From Bimuria novae-zelandiae CBS 107.79 (lineage: Eukaryota; Ascomycota; Dothideomycetes; Pleosporales; Didymosphaeriaceae): DNA of 64,000 nucleotides. A model generated the notes under the pieces. That model worked only from the letters and a program-made list of their open reading frames with translations, was not told the origin of the DNA and did no database searches. Of the stretch, positions 1 to 11,758 are shown piece by piece; within the stretch, counting starts at the first letter, position 1, and every line of letters begins with the position of its first letter. Position numbers and translations under genes: made by a program. The stretch is taken from NCBI GenBank assembly GCA_010015655.1, contig ML976692.1, forward strand, positions 62,001 through 126,000. Reading direction: 5' to 3'.

Positions 1-111
1 GGCACCCGCGTACGTACGGTCCGTGCACGTGATCCATACAGTATATAGCTCTATAGAGTAGCTTCTTAATTAAAACAACAATTATCTTAAGACTCTTGTT
101 TTAACGTTCTA
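1..111 (+). repeat. Partial 5' LTR of the copia element
   Basis: This is the 3' 111 bp of the LTR. It aligns without gaps to 7401-7511; the differences are mostly C/T or G/A, with the left copy being the more AT-rich. The start of the LTR, about 28 bp, lies outside the window. Confidence 0.85.
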
Positions 112-1784
112 GTTATAAGTCTAGTTTATACCTACTAAAGCTACTATTTATTTATAATTATTTATAATAATTCTATAATACCTATCGCATATAACTTATA
201 TAATAGCTATATATCTCTATAATAATAATAGAATCTAATCCCACTATAACACGTGTTAGAGTAATCCTTAATAAGTCTAAAGGTAAGTAGGCATAGGTTT
301 TTCTTCGAAAGAATATTACGTAGTAGCATAATCTATAGTAATATTATAACCTTAACGTCGCTATAGCTAACCTGCCTTTATTAATAGAGTCTATCGAGCC
401 TATAACACACTAATATAAAGTTATTAAAGTACTTAGTATAATATATACTAATATTAACTTTAATAATCCTAAATTTCGACGCTATTAATCTACGTATAAC
501 TAATATAAAAAGTAATATATCTGCTACATTAATTAGAAGCAGGCACTTTAAAATCTAAATATAAATATTAGTAAGATAATTACTAAGTACTATATTTCCT
601 TATTATATAATAAGGATACGCTGCACGCGTGGCTTATCTCTCTTAAAAAGTACTTTACGCTATTAATAGTAGTTTACTAACGTAACCTAATTAATAACTA
701 TAAGCGCTTATATGTCCTGCTAAAGTTACGTAATTTTAAAAACTAGCTATAATTATTAATTAGAGTTACTAATTAGTATACTAAATTTAATTTACTTAAT
801 ATTAAAAGTACACGCGTATAAGAAGATATTTTAATAATTATTAAAAATATTAACTTTAAATACGCTACTTCTAAGCTAATTAAGCTATTTAGGTATAAAA
901 ATAATAATATGTAAACAGCTATACTAAAGGACTACGTCGCTACCTATATAACGTATATTTAATAAGTCTAATCTAGTTTCTAGAAGCTTAATAGTATAGT
1001 GAGAAAACTTTAAGTGGCAAAGACGTAGAGTAATATTAAGGATAATAATAAGGCTATTATAAAAGGTTAAGCGCTAAGGAACGTATATTTCTATAATAAT
1101 AAATACTAGTATAGTTTATGCTACTACCTTAATAAGGACTTTTACTTATAATTAAGTAATTTTAAAGAAGATCCTACTATACGCTAGCGTATTAATTAAC
1201 CTTTATAAAATGAACATAGCCTACTTACGCGAATATAAAAGGTGGTTAATAAAATAAATAGGTAATTTTTAAAGACAATACTAGCTAGTATAACTATTTA
1301 ACCTAATAATAGATATCTACTAAGTAATAAAAGCTTAGCTGTTATAATAGGCTTATACAGCATAGTAAGTAAAGTCTTAGCCGCTATAGCTAATAACTAT
1401 ACTATATACCTATTAAATAAGTTAACTATTATTATTATTAATAACTATACTATAGCACTCTAACACTAATAGATTCTTGATCTATATTCTAACACTTATA
1501 TTATTAATATAACTAATTTAATAGGCTAGGAGCAAGAGCGCGTTAATAGTACTAGTATAATTATTAAAATAGGTAAGTACTACTATAAAATTAAGTCCTA
1601 AGGCAAGATAACTCTTATAATTAATATACTAATATGTATAATACGAATATTAATTACTTATATTACTTTAGTACCTAGCTTTAGTACCTAGCTTTATTAT
1701 AAGTGTTATTAGACTTAGACGCTATCGCGATAATAGTATCTACTTTAACTTAGGTTAAGATACGCTATATAATAAATATGTATC

Positions 1785-2205
1785 GGCGCTGGTCACCCAA
1801 AGGATCTGTTTAGGCGTTTCTACTCAGAGGCATATGGGAGTGAGTGGACAAGAATGTAGCCAAGAATGTATTAAGTGCCAATAGGCCTGGTACGAAAGGG
1901 TACTGAAAAGGTACTAAACTATATATAATAAATAAGGAAACTATATATCTAAGTACTTAGTAAATATTATTTTCGAGAGCTAAATGCTAAAGAGCGGAAA
2001 ATTTTATCTAATAAACCAAAAGGCTAGTCTAATAAAGAACCCTAGTAGATGGGAGGTGCAATGGGTCTAATAAGGGTCTAATATAAATTAGTATTAGAAA
2101 AACAATCTTAAAGACTAAAGCCAATCCGAATCGGATCGGTGTCGGGAAAACAGGTTAAATCGTGGACTTTGTAAGTTCGCAACTGGATGGATGCATTATA
2201 AAATA
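1785..2205. other. Weakly mutated 420-bp island inside copia
   Basis: Base composition changes abruptly: the flanks are very TA-rich, while this stretch keeps CpA and TpG and reads like unmutated DNA near both ends. It interrupts the copia frame between the protease and integrase region. I could not find convincing terminal repeats or a target-site duplication. It may be a short insertion below the length that RIP recognises, such as a solo LTR or MITE. Confidence 0.4.
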
Positions 2206-4930
2206 TAGTATTATTACTTACCTAAAGCGCTATAAGGGCTACTAGCTTATTAACATAGATTTTGTTTTGTCTAATAAAGTTATACTTACTTATAATAATA
2301 ATTTAAACTTACTTATTAGAGGTACTAAAGAAGACCTAGGAGATCTCTTTAATACTAGCTTATAATGTTTAAGGCTATCTAGGACGTAAGGTTATAAATT
2401 ATTTAACTAATAATATTTAAAGGAGTAATAGTAACAGGTCTAGCTAATTAAGACTTTTATTAAATCTATATAGAATTAAAGTTTACAGGGTAAATCTTTT
2501 ATTATATATTAGAGGACGCTATTTATCCCTTTTATTAAACTTTAATTAACTTTATCTAACTATAATAATAAGGAGAGTTTTATTATAATAGTAATAAGTA
2601 AGGTGCTTATACTATTTATTAATACTTACGTTAGCACAAAGTAGAATCCTTTTTAATAATATTAGAGACTTAGCTAGGCTACTAGTTATAGAAAACTATA
2701 TAATAAATCTAGTATTAGTATAATTATAATTAAGCTTAACTCTAAGCGCAGCATTATTAACTTTATAAAGTAACTTTTTAGTAACCTAGGTATACACTTT
2801 AAGCTACGCGCCCTAGATACTCTTACGTAAAATTAAAGTATTAAGATTACTAATAAGCTAATTATACTACAAGCCCGCGCCCTACGCCTCTAAGGTAACC
2901 TTTTAAAGGAGTTAGTAAATAAGTTAATAAAGATAGTAGTAGACTTACTTAATTAAATACTATTTAAAGTCCTTAATTAGCGCACGCTATATAAGGTTAT
3001 CTAAAATAAAAGGTCTATAATAAGCTATCTTTAACATATTAGTTATTATATATATTTTTTTAATAAATATATATTGTGTAGAGTAAGGGTAGTCTTACGC
3101 ATTCTAATTAGCCATTTTGTAGGCTATAATAGTACTAATATCTTCTAGATCTAGTTATTAATAAAGGATTAAGTTATCTGTACACAAGACGTAGTATATA
3201 ATATATTTACTTTTTATAAAGGCTAGGATAGCTATATAGATAAATTAGTAATTAAAAAGGTTATTAAGTTACTTAAAGCCCTAAAGTCGTATAAGGATGA
3301 TTAAGTCGCTATTAAGGAATTTATAATATTACGTTAGCAACGCCTTTACGACGAAGTTACCTCTACACTAATAGTAACACTAGAGCCTGCTATATAACCT
3401 ATTAAGTACCTATTAACAGGGGGTAAAGGATTTAATGCTAATATAGGACTGATCTCTTAATATTAATTACTATTTAATAACTTTATAGAGGCATTAACAC
3501 CTCTTAATTATATAGTAAACTATTTTATAAAGCGCTACTACGCTTATAACTTTTATCGTACGCTTTTATAGTAAAAGGTTACTAATTAATTACCTACTAA
3601 AATTAAAGGCTATATATTTAACTAACGTAATAATATTACTTTCTAGTATTAAAATTTAAATATTTTATAAAATAATATGGTTAATTTAAGACGCGTTTAA
3701 AAACAAACAAACTTAGGTAATTTATAGACTTATATATTTTAGCTAGGTGCTTAAAAATATCGCTAAGTACCTAAATACTTTTACTATAATAACTATTAAT
3801 AAGAATATAAAGGATAATTTATAAATTTATTAAAGCTAGCTACTGCTTGTCCTAAAGTATATTAATTAGCTGAAGATATATTTATACGGCGCTAAGTTTA
3901 TAAAGGCTACTAAGTATAAATATTAAGGAGTCTAAGGTAAAATCTACTTTTATAAAATCTTAGTAATATACTAAATTACGTAGGCTAAAAGTATTAAGGT
4001 ATTCCTACTTATACAGGTGTTTATATATAAGTTTAATAAGAATAGCTATTTTTATAAGTATAAAGCTTGACTTATCGTACGTAGAGACTTATAAAAGTAG
4101 TTTAGTAATACCTATACTACTATCTTTACTACTTATGCCTTTTAAATAGTTATTATAATTACTAATTACTTTAACTTAGAGCTAAAATAATATAGCGTAC
4201 CTAATACTTTTCTTAATTTTATATTTAATTAAAAGCTATACGCTAAGTCTCCTAGCGTATTTAAAAAAGTAAATAATATCCTTTTAGAGGTGGTTTACGC
4301 CCTCTATAGCTTAAAGGACGCCTTACTCTTATAGTATAATATATTTAGAGTAGTAGTTAAGCTACTAAAACTTAAACGCATTAAAGGCTTCTTATACTTA
4401 TATATTAATAATTAGCGTATTTTATTTATTTACGTTAATAACATAATAATAGCGTATTACTTAACAAACGCTTATCTTTATTAACACTTTAAGAATAAGT
4501 TAAAGGACTAATTTAGACTTAAGGTAATAAGAGACCTAGCCTGGTTTCTAGGCGTCTAAGCCGTCCAACATTACCAGAAAAAGAAGATCTAGCTTATTTA
4601 AGACACATATATTAATAAGATTTATAAAAAGTATAGTATATAGCTAGTGGGTAAGAAACTTAACTTTCTACTTAATGTTAACTTTCTTAATAAGTTAATT
4701 AAGGAAACTAATACTTAACGTACTAAGCTATATTAAGAGTTTATTAGCTATCTAGCGTATATTACTTACTAGATATAACTTAACGTTACTTATAGCCACG
4801 TTGTCCTTACTTACTATCTTACTAATCTGAAGTAATTATATATTATAACTATATAACGCGTCTGGCGATACTTGCTTGTAACTTAATATTATACTATTAA
4901 AGGCTTCTATAATAATAGTATTATAAAAGT

Positions 4931-5102
4931 TGTGGCGCATAGTCACAACGATCAGAGAGCTTAAAAACAAAGTCTATTAAGGAGAGAAAGCTTTATAATA
5001 ACTAGCTATTTATAAGTTTAGGGGATCGCGTACTTAGCTACTTAGCTACTTAGCTTAACTTTAGCTAGCGTAAAAAGCTTTAGTAAAGTGCCTTTTATAA
5101 TA
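4931..5102 (-). repeat. LTR (172 bp) of the gag-only element, left copy
   Basis: Pairs with 6579-6750 at equal length. It contains a short tandem run of CTTAGCTA units at about 5030-5055. It is preceded by the AAAGT duplication. Confidence 0.85.
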
Positions 5103-5639
5103 TACCCTCTAGCTTATAAAATATATTAAGATAAGATAAATAGTAACTTAAAATATAAAAGGTAGTAAACTTGTACGTAAAGCTTAAAAAGTATCTAGCT
5201 TAGATTTTTAGCTTGCTAGGTAATTAGTTTAAGTAGCTAGTTTATATATATAGTTCTAGAAAAAAGGTAAAGAAGGAAAAAAGTAACATACTTTTATTAT
5301 AAAGCTTTAATAAATATTTAAAGGTAATTATTTACTTATAACGTGACCCGCACGAGTACCTATATATATAAATAAAAAAATAGGTAGTTATAAAATTATA
5401 GCGCCTAGCTAGTAAAAACTTACTTACTTATAGGCTTACTATAATTTATACTTTAATATTCTTTAAAAAGACTAGAGGAGGGTTTACTACCTACTTTTTA
5501 TATTTAAGTTTAGTTAATAACACCTTCTACTAATTCTTTTAAATTTACCTTTTAATTTTACTAATCTCCTTACTTATAGGCTTATTATAAAGCTTATAAA
5601 AAGCTTCTCCCTAGAGCGCGTACTAAAGGCGGTTACACT

Positions 5640-6480
5640 TTATAGGCTTCTATTAATACCAGCTATTTGCTCTACATAGGCACTTGTAGCTAGTATTAGG
5701 AGTGCGCCCTCTAAGCGTAGCGTACATGCCTGTGTGCTCAGTTGTTTAGCCGAGCTGCGCGAGCCAGCGAGCGTACCCTTCTAGAGATAGAGTTGCTACT
5801 GCACCTGGTCGCGATAGGTTATTAAGCTCTCTTTAAGCCCACTTATAGTTATATCGTAATGCTAAGCGTAGAAAATCCTTTATTAGTAGCGTACCCTTTA
5901 TCTTTAGGAGATCTAGGAGTATAGCGTTAGCGTGTGCGCGGTTCCATTCGGATAGCCATTTAGTTATGTCTGTTGTTCTGCTACTCTGTGGGCGTAGGGT
6001 GACCTCTCTATATATATGTTATACCTGCTCCTTCTAATTATAATCGCTTAGATAGAAATAATTTTTAAGTTTTTTAATTAGCGCTTATAGCGTCTACTAC
6101 TTATTTAATTATAGTATTATAAGCTTTAGCCTTTATAAATTAACGATAGTATAGACCTAGTATTAGAGTATCTAAAGCTTTATTATAAGCTAATTATAAA
6201 TAGTAGACTCTAGCTTATAGCGCTTAAGCTATTATATATAAGACTTGCCCTTAGTATTTATATTTAGTAGCTCTAAAGCCTAGTTATATATATTTATCTA
6301 CTTAGAAACTATAAAATTAATATAATTTTATATTTCTTAAGTCTTTACGTGGTACCTAAGCTACGCGTACTAAAGTAAAAATAAATTATAATTTATAAAT
6401 TAATTATTTACTAAGAGCTTTATAGTAGTTATTATATAGTTTAGCTTTATTATAGGTTATAAGCGTCGAGACGTAAGCGT
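5640..6480 (-). pseudogene. gag-like ORF remnant of the 1.82-kb LTR element
   Basis: Read on the minus strand, one frame gives a gag-like stretch with a W-L-x-E-W core near 5940-5960 followed by a helix-rich block. Near 5665-5690 a C-x-C...W-Y segment resembles a degraded zinc knuckle. Stops are TAG/TAA. No pol follows. The assignment to gag rests on pattern only and is moderate. Confidence 0.45.
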
Positions 6481-6578
6481 AAAAATAATAAAAAGTAAAA
6501 AATAGTTTATTACTATAATTATTAGCTAGTATAGAGAAAGTATATTATAAAGCGTTATAAAGGTACTAGGCTTATAAC

Positions 6579-6750
6579 TATAGTGCATAGTTATAATAAT
6601 TAAGAAGTTTAAAAATAAAGTCTATTAAGGAGACGACGCTCTATAATAACTAGCTATTTATAGGTTTAGGGGATCGCGTGCTTGGCTGCTTGGCTACTTG
6701 GCTCAACCCTAGCTAGCGCAGAAAGCTCTAGCAAGGTGCCTTTTACAACA
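6579..6750 (-). repeat. LTR (172 bp) of the gag-only element, right copy
   Basis: Equal in length to the left copy, with transitions as the main differences. It ends TTTTACAACA and is followed by AAAGT. The first half is RIP-mutated and the second half is nearly original sequence. Confidence 0.85.
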
Positions 6751-7372
6751 AAAGTTATTTTTAATAATTAAAACTATTATAATCCTCCAATTTTTTGCGT
6801 ATTAAACACGTTATATATAGATAATTAAAAACCCTGCTAAAACTTATAAGGATAATATTTCTTCTTTTATAGTATAATTATTAATTAGAAGGTAACCATT
6901 AAGCGCACTATTACTAAATTTATTATTAAATTAAAATTACTTTTAATCTCTTTTACTAACTTATAGATAACAGAATAGCTTTACGTTTTTAATAGTATTT
7001 TATTTAACTTAGGCATAACGCCTACGATCTACTATAATAATTAATAAATAATAAGAATTATTAATAAAGACCTCAATTAACTATATATAAAGGTTTAATA
7101 TATTAATATCTATTAAATGTAGACCTAATAAGAGGTAGAGGCTTAGTAACTTATTATTAAATAGGTTCCTATAGATAAGAGAGCTACTAACAAGCTTACT
7201 AAAGTCCTCTTAAAGGCTAAATATTAAAAGTTTATTTAATAGCTATATTTTATTAATATCGCGTAACGCCTCTGGGGAAGTATTAATAACAATAATAATA
7301 ATTTTGTGTATCTAGTTGCCTAATTAAGCAAGATTTCAGCTTCACCTCTTAATTAACATAAAGTTGAGGGGG

Positions 7373-7511
7373 TGTGTGACAGTTTAGTATAGAAGCTTAG
7401 GGCACCCGCGTACGTGCGGCCCGTGCACGTGATCCACACAGTATATAGCTCCATAGAGTAACTTCTTAATCAAAACAACGATTGCCTCAACACTCTTTTT
7501 TCGACGTTACA
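7373..7511 (+). repeat. 3' LTR of the copia element
   Basis: About 139 bp, beginning TGTG directly after a polypurine tract (7362-7372) and ending ..TTACA. It is less RIP-mutated than the left copy. The exact first base could be 7373 or 7375, since both give a TG start. Confidence 0.75.
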
Positions 7512-8059
7512 TATAGGAACCTAGTGCAAGACAGCAACATAATGTAGCTATTATACGCAGGAGCACGACACCAGGGATTACCTGTCGAAATCTAAACAGT
7601 ACATAACAAAGAAATGCGCGCTCTGCCAAGAAGCGCACGAAGTATAGAGCCGCCAGTGCCTAGAGAGAAAGGCCAAAACCGCCAAGATAAAGATCGCATA
7701 CGACACTCAACCCTGCTGCCACCCCGTACCAGGCCCAACTAAAGGAAACACCGCAGGAGGCATGCCAGAAGCTCGCTAAAGGATAAGGACGAACTAACCT
7801 ACAGTAACCTAGGATACTCCAAATGGCAGGACCCGCTCCCTGTCGAGGAGGGGACAGAAGAGGACTAACACTAGAAACGTGATTAACCTAAGAGATAAGG
7901 AGAATTAACAAGTAGGAAAGAAAAATAGCTAAAAACCTTAAAAGATAATTATCCCCTTAAGGCAGGTATTTAAAGTTCTCGAAAATAATATATAATAGAT
8001 ATAGTGGCATAATTAATAGATAGACGTTAACGAGAACGATAAATTATAAATTATAAACT

Positions 8060-8795
8060 TATAATAAGTATACTATAGTACAACGTTTCCAAATTAAAAG
8101 ACATGGTAATAGCGTCACTACTACGCGACTCTAAAACCCACGAATACAACATCCTTACTATACAAGAACTGTGGAGGAACCCGTTCATGGCAACTGCACA
8201 CTATCTAGCTAAAAACGTGTAGCCACGTGACTTACGTCAGAGGTGGTCTGTGTAGAAGATTCCATCTAGGTGCACAGACCACTGACTTTAACATAAAGCT
8301 CTCGCCCGCTCCTTTCTTCCTCGATAGACTCTTCACTCCACTCTTTTCGCAGATAGCAATACAGCTTGTTTTCCTTATATGCCTGTCCGCCCACAAAACG
8401 TCTTCGACCTGTACTGCCCAGAGGGGACTAAGGAAGGACCGACCAGAGTGTATTTCTTCGTAAACAGACGGATAGACAGCAGCAAGATCCACTTTAAGGA
8501 ACACACACGGGACTTATACTCTATTACACTCATGCTAGAAGGAAATTAGCAACTTAGCATCTACAACGCGTATAATCCTCTACAGTACACGGCCCAGCAG
8601 AGCGTGCTATCGCATATCCGAGCATCACTAAACAAACATAACAATAACAAGCTTATATTACTTGGCGACTTCAACCTACACCATCCGCTATGGGGAGGCC
8701 CGGACGTGCAGACCATAGAAGCAGAAGCAGGGCAACTAATCACCATTATAAAGAATACGCCCTATACGCCACCCTCGCACCTAGCACGATAATAT
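8060..8795 (+). pseudogene. LINE endonuclease domain (start of ORF2)
   Basis: The frame from about 8090 shows NILTIQE (about 8150), the endonuclease E-containing block, and LLGDFNLHHPLWGG (about 8655-8697), the GDFN motif of LINE apurinic endonucleases. Short open stretches survive here because this part is less mutated than its surroundings. The frame shifts and stops, so it is inactive. Confidence 0.8.
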
Positions 8796-9947
8796 GTAAA
8801 AAGAGATAGTTACAAAGCTCTATTAACCTATTTTTCGTAATAGTAGGACTAGTTAAACGGGTTATAAAGAGCGAGGTAGATAAGGAACTTAACTATAATT
8901 TAGACTACCTACTAATAAGTATAATTCTTGACGTAGCAGTCCTAGGAGCGAATGTAATACCTAAGAAAAACTAGAAAAAACTCGATAAAGAGGCATACTC
9001 TAAAACACTAGAAGGAGCCCTTCTACCTTTTTAAAGACTAGCGATAAAGACTGCATTAGACTAATATGTTAAAGAAGTAATTATAGTAATCTAAAAAGAG
9101 AAAGTGGTCCCTTAGACACGCGTATTAAGCAAAAGTAAGGAAAGGTAAAATAAAAAGTGTAAAGAGGTCTTAGCTAAGACTAAGAGACTTAACCTGTCCC
9201 ACCAGTACCGTGCCCGTGCACCCAACGCGCGCCGTCGGCCAACGCGCGGAATTGGCCCTAGTTATTACTAGCAAACTTGGGGCCGTAGAGTTACATATAA
9301 TAGTTGTTATCACTAGATTTTCTGGTAGAGTAATCTATAGGCCTATGCGATAGAATTTGCTACCAAAATTTACGTAGTTAAAGTATTTTATAGCTATAGC
9401 TATTTACTATAGGTGCAGGTGCTAAGCACGGCTTATAAGTAACACTACTATTTTACATAGTTATAGAACCACGTTTCTACCTCTTTTTAACCCCTTATTA
9501 CTGTAAGGCCTTGCGCTTACGTTTTTATATAGTTTAAGATCTATTTTAAAAGTCGCGCTACTATTTCTTACGTGCTCTCTTAGCTTTGCGCGTATTAATA
9601 GCTTAGCGCTCTTCTACACGCTTCTTCTCTTACTCTTCCTTCTCCCTTACTACTATCTAGCGCTTCTCTTCTGTAATTTACTTCTTATACGCTATAATAG
9701 TAGCCTTTAACTTTCTTACCTCTTCTTTTTAGAACTCCTCCTTCTCTGCCTTACGCTTTACTAACCTCATCCGTGTGCGCGCTTCTCGAAAGGAGCGAGG
9801 AGTCTACATCATGTACGGTCCCTAGTACTCGTAGTGTTGTAGCAAAGCTAGAGGCTTGCCTTGCTTTTCTCGCTTCCTCTTAGTAGTAAGAGCGTCTATT
9901 AGACCTTCATTTTCGCTCCTTATAAGGGTGTTTTGGATAGCCATATA

Positions 9948-11737
9948 AGCTAGCGCATATAGTCACCGCCCACATAGGGTTGCCGCCCACCCCACCAAAA
10001 CACGACACCTGCACAAAACACGCGATATCTCTCCACAACGCTTATCAAAATGGACCCCCGCGAAGAATCTATACAATTAGCTATCAGCGATTTTAATGCT
10101 GGCGTTTATCTAAGCCTACGCGCTGTGGCAAAAGCCTACAATATCCCTCAATCTACCCTACGTGGCCAGCTAGGTGGCGCGACAAACAGCGCAGTCTGCC
10201 ATCAAAATCAGCAGCAATTAACTCCTCTACAGGAGGACTTCCTAGTAGAGTGGATCCTCGAAGAAGACGCGCGCGCCTGCCCTCCCTCCCACGCTCGCGC
10301 CTGAGAAATGGCCAATCGAATCCTGCGTATAAATGGCGACAACTAGCCTGTAGGCAAGCTCTGGATCTCACACTTTATCCGCCGACAGCCACGCATCGCC
10401 TCAGTAGTCGGCAGAAAGCTAGAGGCTCAGAGAGCTGATGCAGCGACTCCAGAGCAGGTGCGTGCCTTCCTAGAGCTCTATGAGCAGACTAGACGGCGGC
10501 TTAACGTACGGGCGGAGAATACCTATAATATGGACGAGACCGGCGTTGCCCTAGGGGTATGTACGAACACTAGAGTACTCTCTAGTAGTTAGAAAAAGAA
10601 GGCTTATATTCGCTCTCCAGAGAATCGCGAGTAGGTCTCTATAATTAAGTCTGTATTAGCAATAGGGCGGAAACTACGCTGCGCAGTCATCTTTAAGGGC
10701 CAGAGCCTACAAACAACCTGGTTCCCCTCGTCCTACGTACCTGACTGGATCTATACAACCTCAGAGAACGGATGGACGTTAAATGCGATAGGTGTTGAGT
10801 GGCTACAGCGCATATTTCTACCTAAGACAGCTATAGGTAATGGCCAGTACCGACTCCTTATTTTTAACGGCTATAGCAGCTACATTAATATTAAGTTTCT
10901 CTAGCTTTATAAATAGTATTAAGTTAAACTCTTATACCTACCTGCGCATACCTCGCATGTCTTATAGCTACTAGATCTTGCTCCTTTCTTTGTTATTAAG
11001 TCTAGTTACCGACGCTAGATCCAAGAGCTCGCATCGCTTAATAATGCCGCGCCTGTTAAGAAGGAGCGCTTTATTGCCTGCTACTATTAAGCTAGGGAGG
11101 AAGGCTTTACAAAGCGTGTAATTTAAGCTAGCTGGCAGGCTGCTGGTATCTGCCCGCTCAACATTAATCAGGTACTCAGCTCGTCGCAGCTCTCTCAGAG
11201 GCCTACTACGCCTACGCATTAGCAGCAGCCTCAGCAGCAGCCTCAGAGCTTCTTCTCTACTCCTCAAGGCCCTAGAGATCTATACTTGGCTCAGCGCGAG
11301 GTGCAGAGCTGCGAGAACCTAGGTTGCAAGACAAGACTTCTCCTGCAAAAAGCAGGTAAGGCGCTAGCAGTTGCAAATACTCGAGCTATAGGGCTTAAAT
11401 TAGAGAAAAGACGCCTTAAATAGCAGCTAGAGACTACTAGCTCTTAGCGTCCTCGAAAGCGCGTTCGAGTAGATCTAAATTAACGCTTTGCAGAGGTAGA
11501 GACTATTAGGGAGGCAATGCGCGCAGCTAAGGCCTTAGTAGCTTAGCAAAGTAGATATACTATAGAGGGAGCTGCAGAGACAGTAGTAGTAGCTATAGCA
11601 GCAGCTACTCTACAGTCTATGTGTATTACATGGCAATTATAATAGGCGTTGTTAAGAAATCGCGTGTTTTGTGCAGGTGTCGCGTTTTGGTGGGGTGGGC
11701 GGCAACCCTATGTGGGCGGTGACTATATGCGCTAGCT
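9948..11737 (+). mobile_element. pogo/Fot1 transposon C (1.79 kb), the least decayed copy
   Basis: Inverted repeats of roughly 75 bp start AGCTAGCGCATATAGTCACC at each end and are flanked by TA (9946-9947 and 11738-11739). The interior carries a transposase on the + strand that is open over long stretches. Its base composition is near normal, so it has seen little RIP. Confidence 0.85.
10050..11643 (+). pseudogene. pogo/Fot1 transposase of element C
   Basis: The ATG at 10050 opens MDPREESIQLAISDF with a Psq helix-turn-helix (AVAKAYNIPQSTLRG, residues about 27-41). The same frame continues past a TGA at about 10303 (formerly CGA). The first DDE block is intact, YNMDETG (10524-10544), but the second reads FNGYSS (about 10863-10880) where DGH is expected. 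About ten stops in all. The C-terminal part is Gln-rich. Inactive, but close to the ancestral protein. Confidence 0.8.
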
Positions 11738-11758
11738 TAGTGGAGCGATTGCCGAATA

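Larger units (their letters stand above)
4931..6750 (-). mobile_element. 1.82-kb gag-only LTR retrotransposon inserted in copia
   Basis: Two direct repeats of exactly 172 bp (4931-5102 and 6579-6750) begin TG/TA and end CA/TA, and the whole is flanked by a 5-bp target-site duplication AAAGT (4926-4930 and 6751-6755). The 1.48-kb interior has no RT or integrase. Its only coding signal is a gag-like frame on the minus strand, so the right LTR is the functional 5' LTR. This makes it a non-autonomous element that would rely on enzymes from a partner. Confidence 0.85.
2205..7265 (+). pseudogene. copia pol remnant (integrase, reverse transcriptase, RNase H)
   Basis: One reading frame, broken by the insertion at 4931-6750, follows copia pol. 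The clearest part is the RT palm: the ALYGL-like block near 4306-4345, then F-I-Y-V-N-N at 4425-4442, where both catalytic aspartates are now asparagine (G to A on this strand, expected from RIP of the other). After the insertion the frame resumes and ends with the LTK-L-K-AK block usual at the copia C-terminus. Stops are TAA/TAG. It is not functional. Confidence 0.7.
1..7511 (+). mobile_element. Ty1/copia LTR retrotransposon, RIP-damaged, 5' end outside the window
   Basis: Positions 1-111 and 7401-7511 are the same sequence apart from transitions, so they are the two LTRs; the left one is cut by the window edge and the right one starts near 7373 with TG after a purine-rich tract. The internal region reads gag, integrase, reverse transcriptase and RNase H on the + strand, the copia order. 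The RT core is recognisable at about 4300-4460, where the catalytic YVDD box reads YVNN (4431-4442). The C-terminal D-x-LTK-type block of the RNase H end is seen at about 7184-7262. The frame is full of TAA/TAG stops, so it codes for nothing intact. It contains an inserted LTR element (4931-6750) and a less mutated island (about 1785-2205). Confidence 0.85.
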
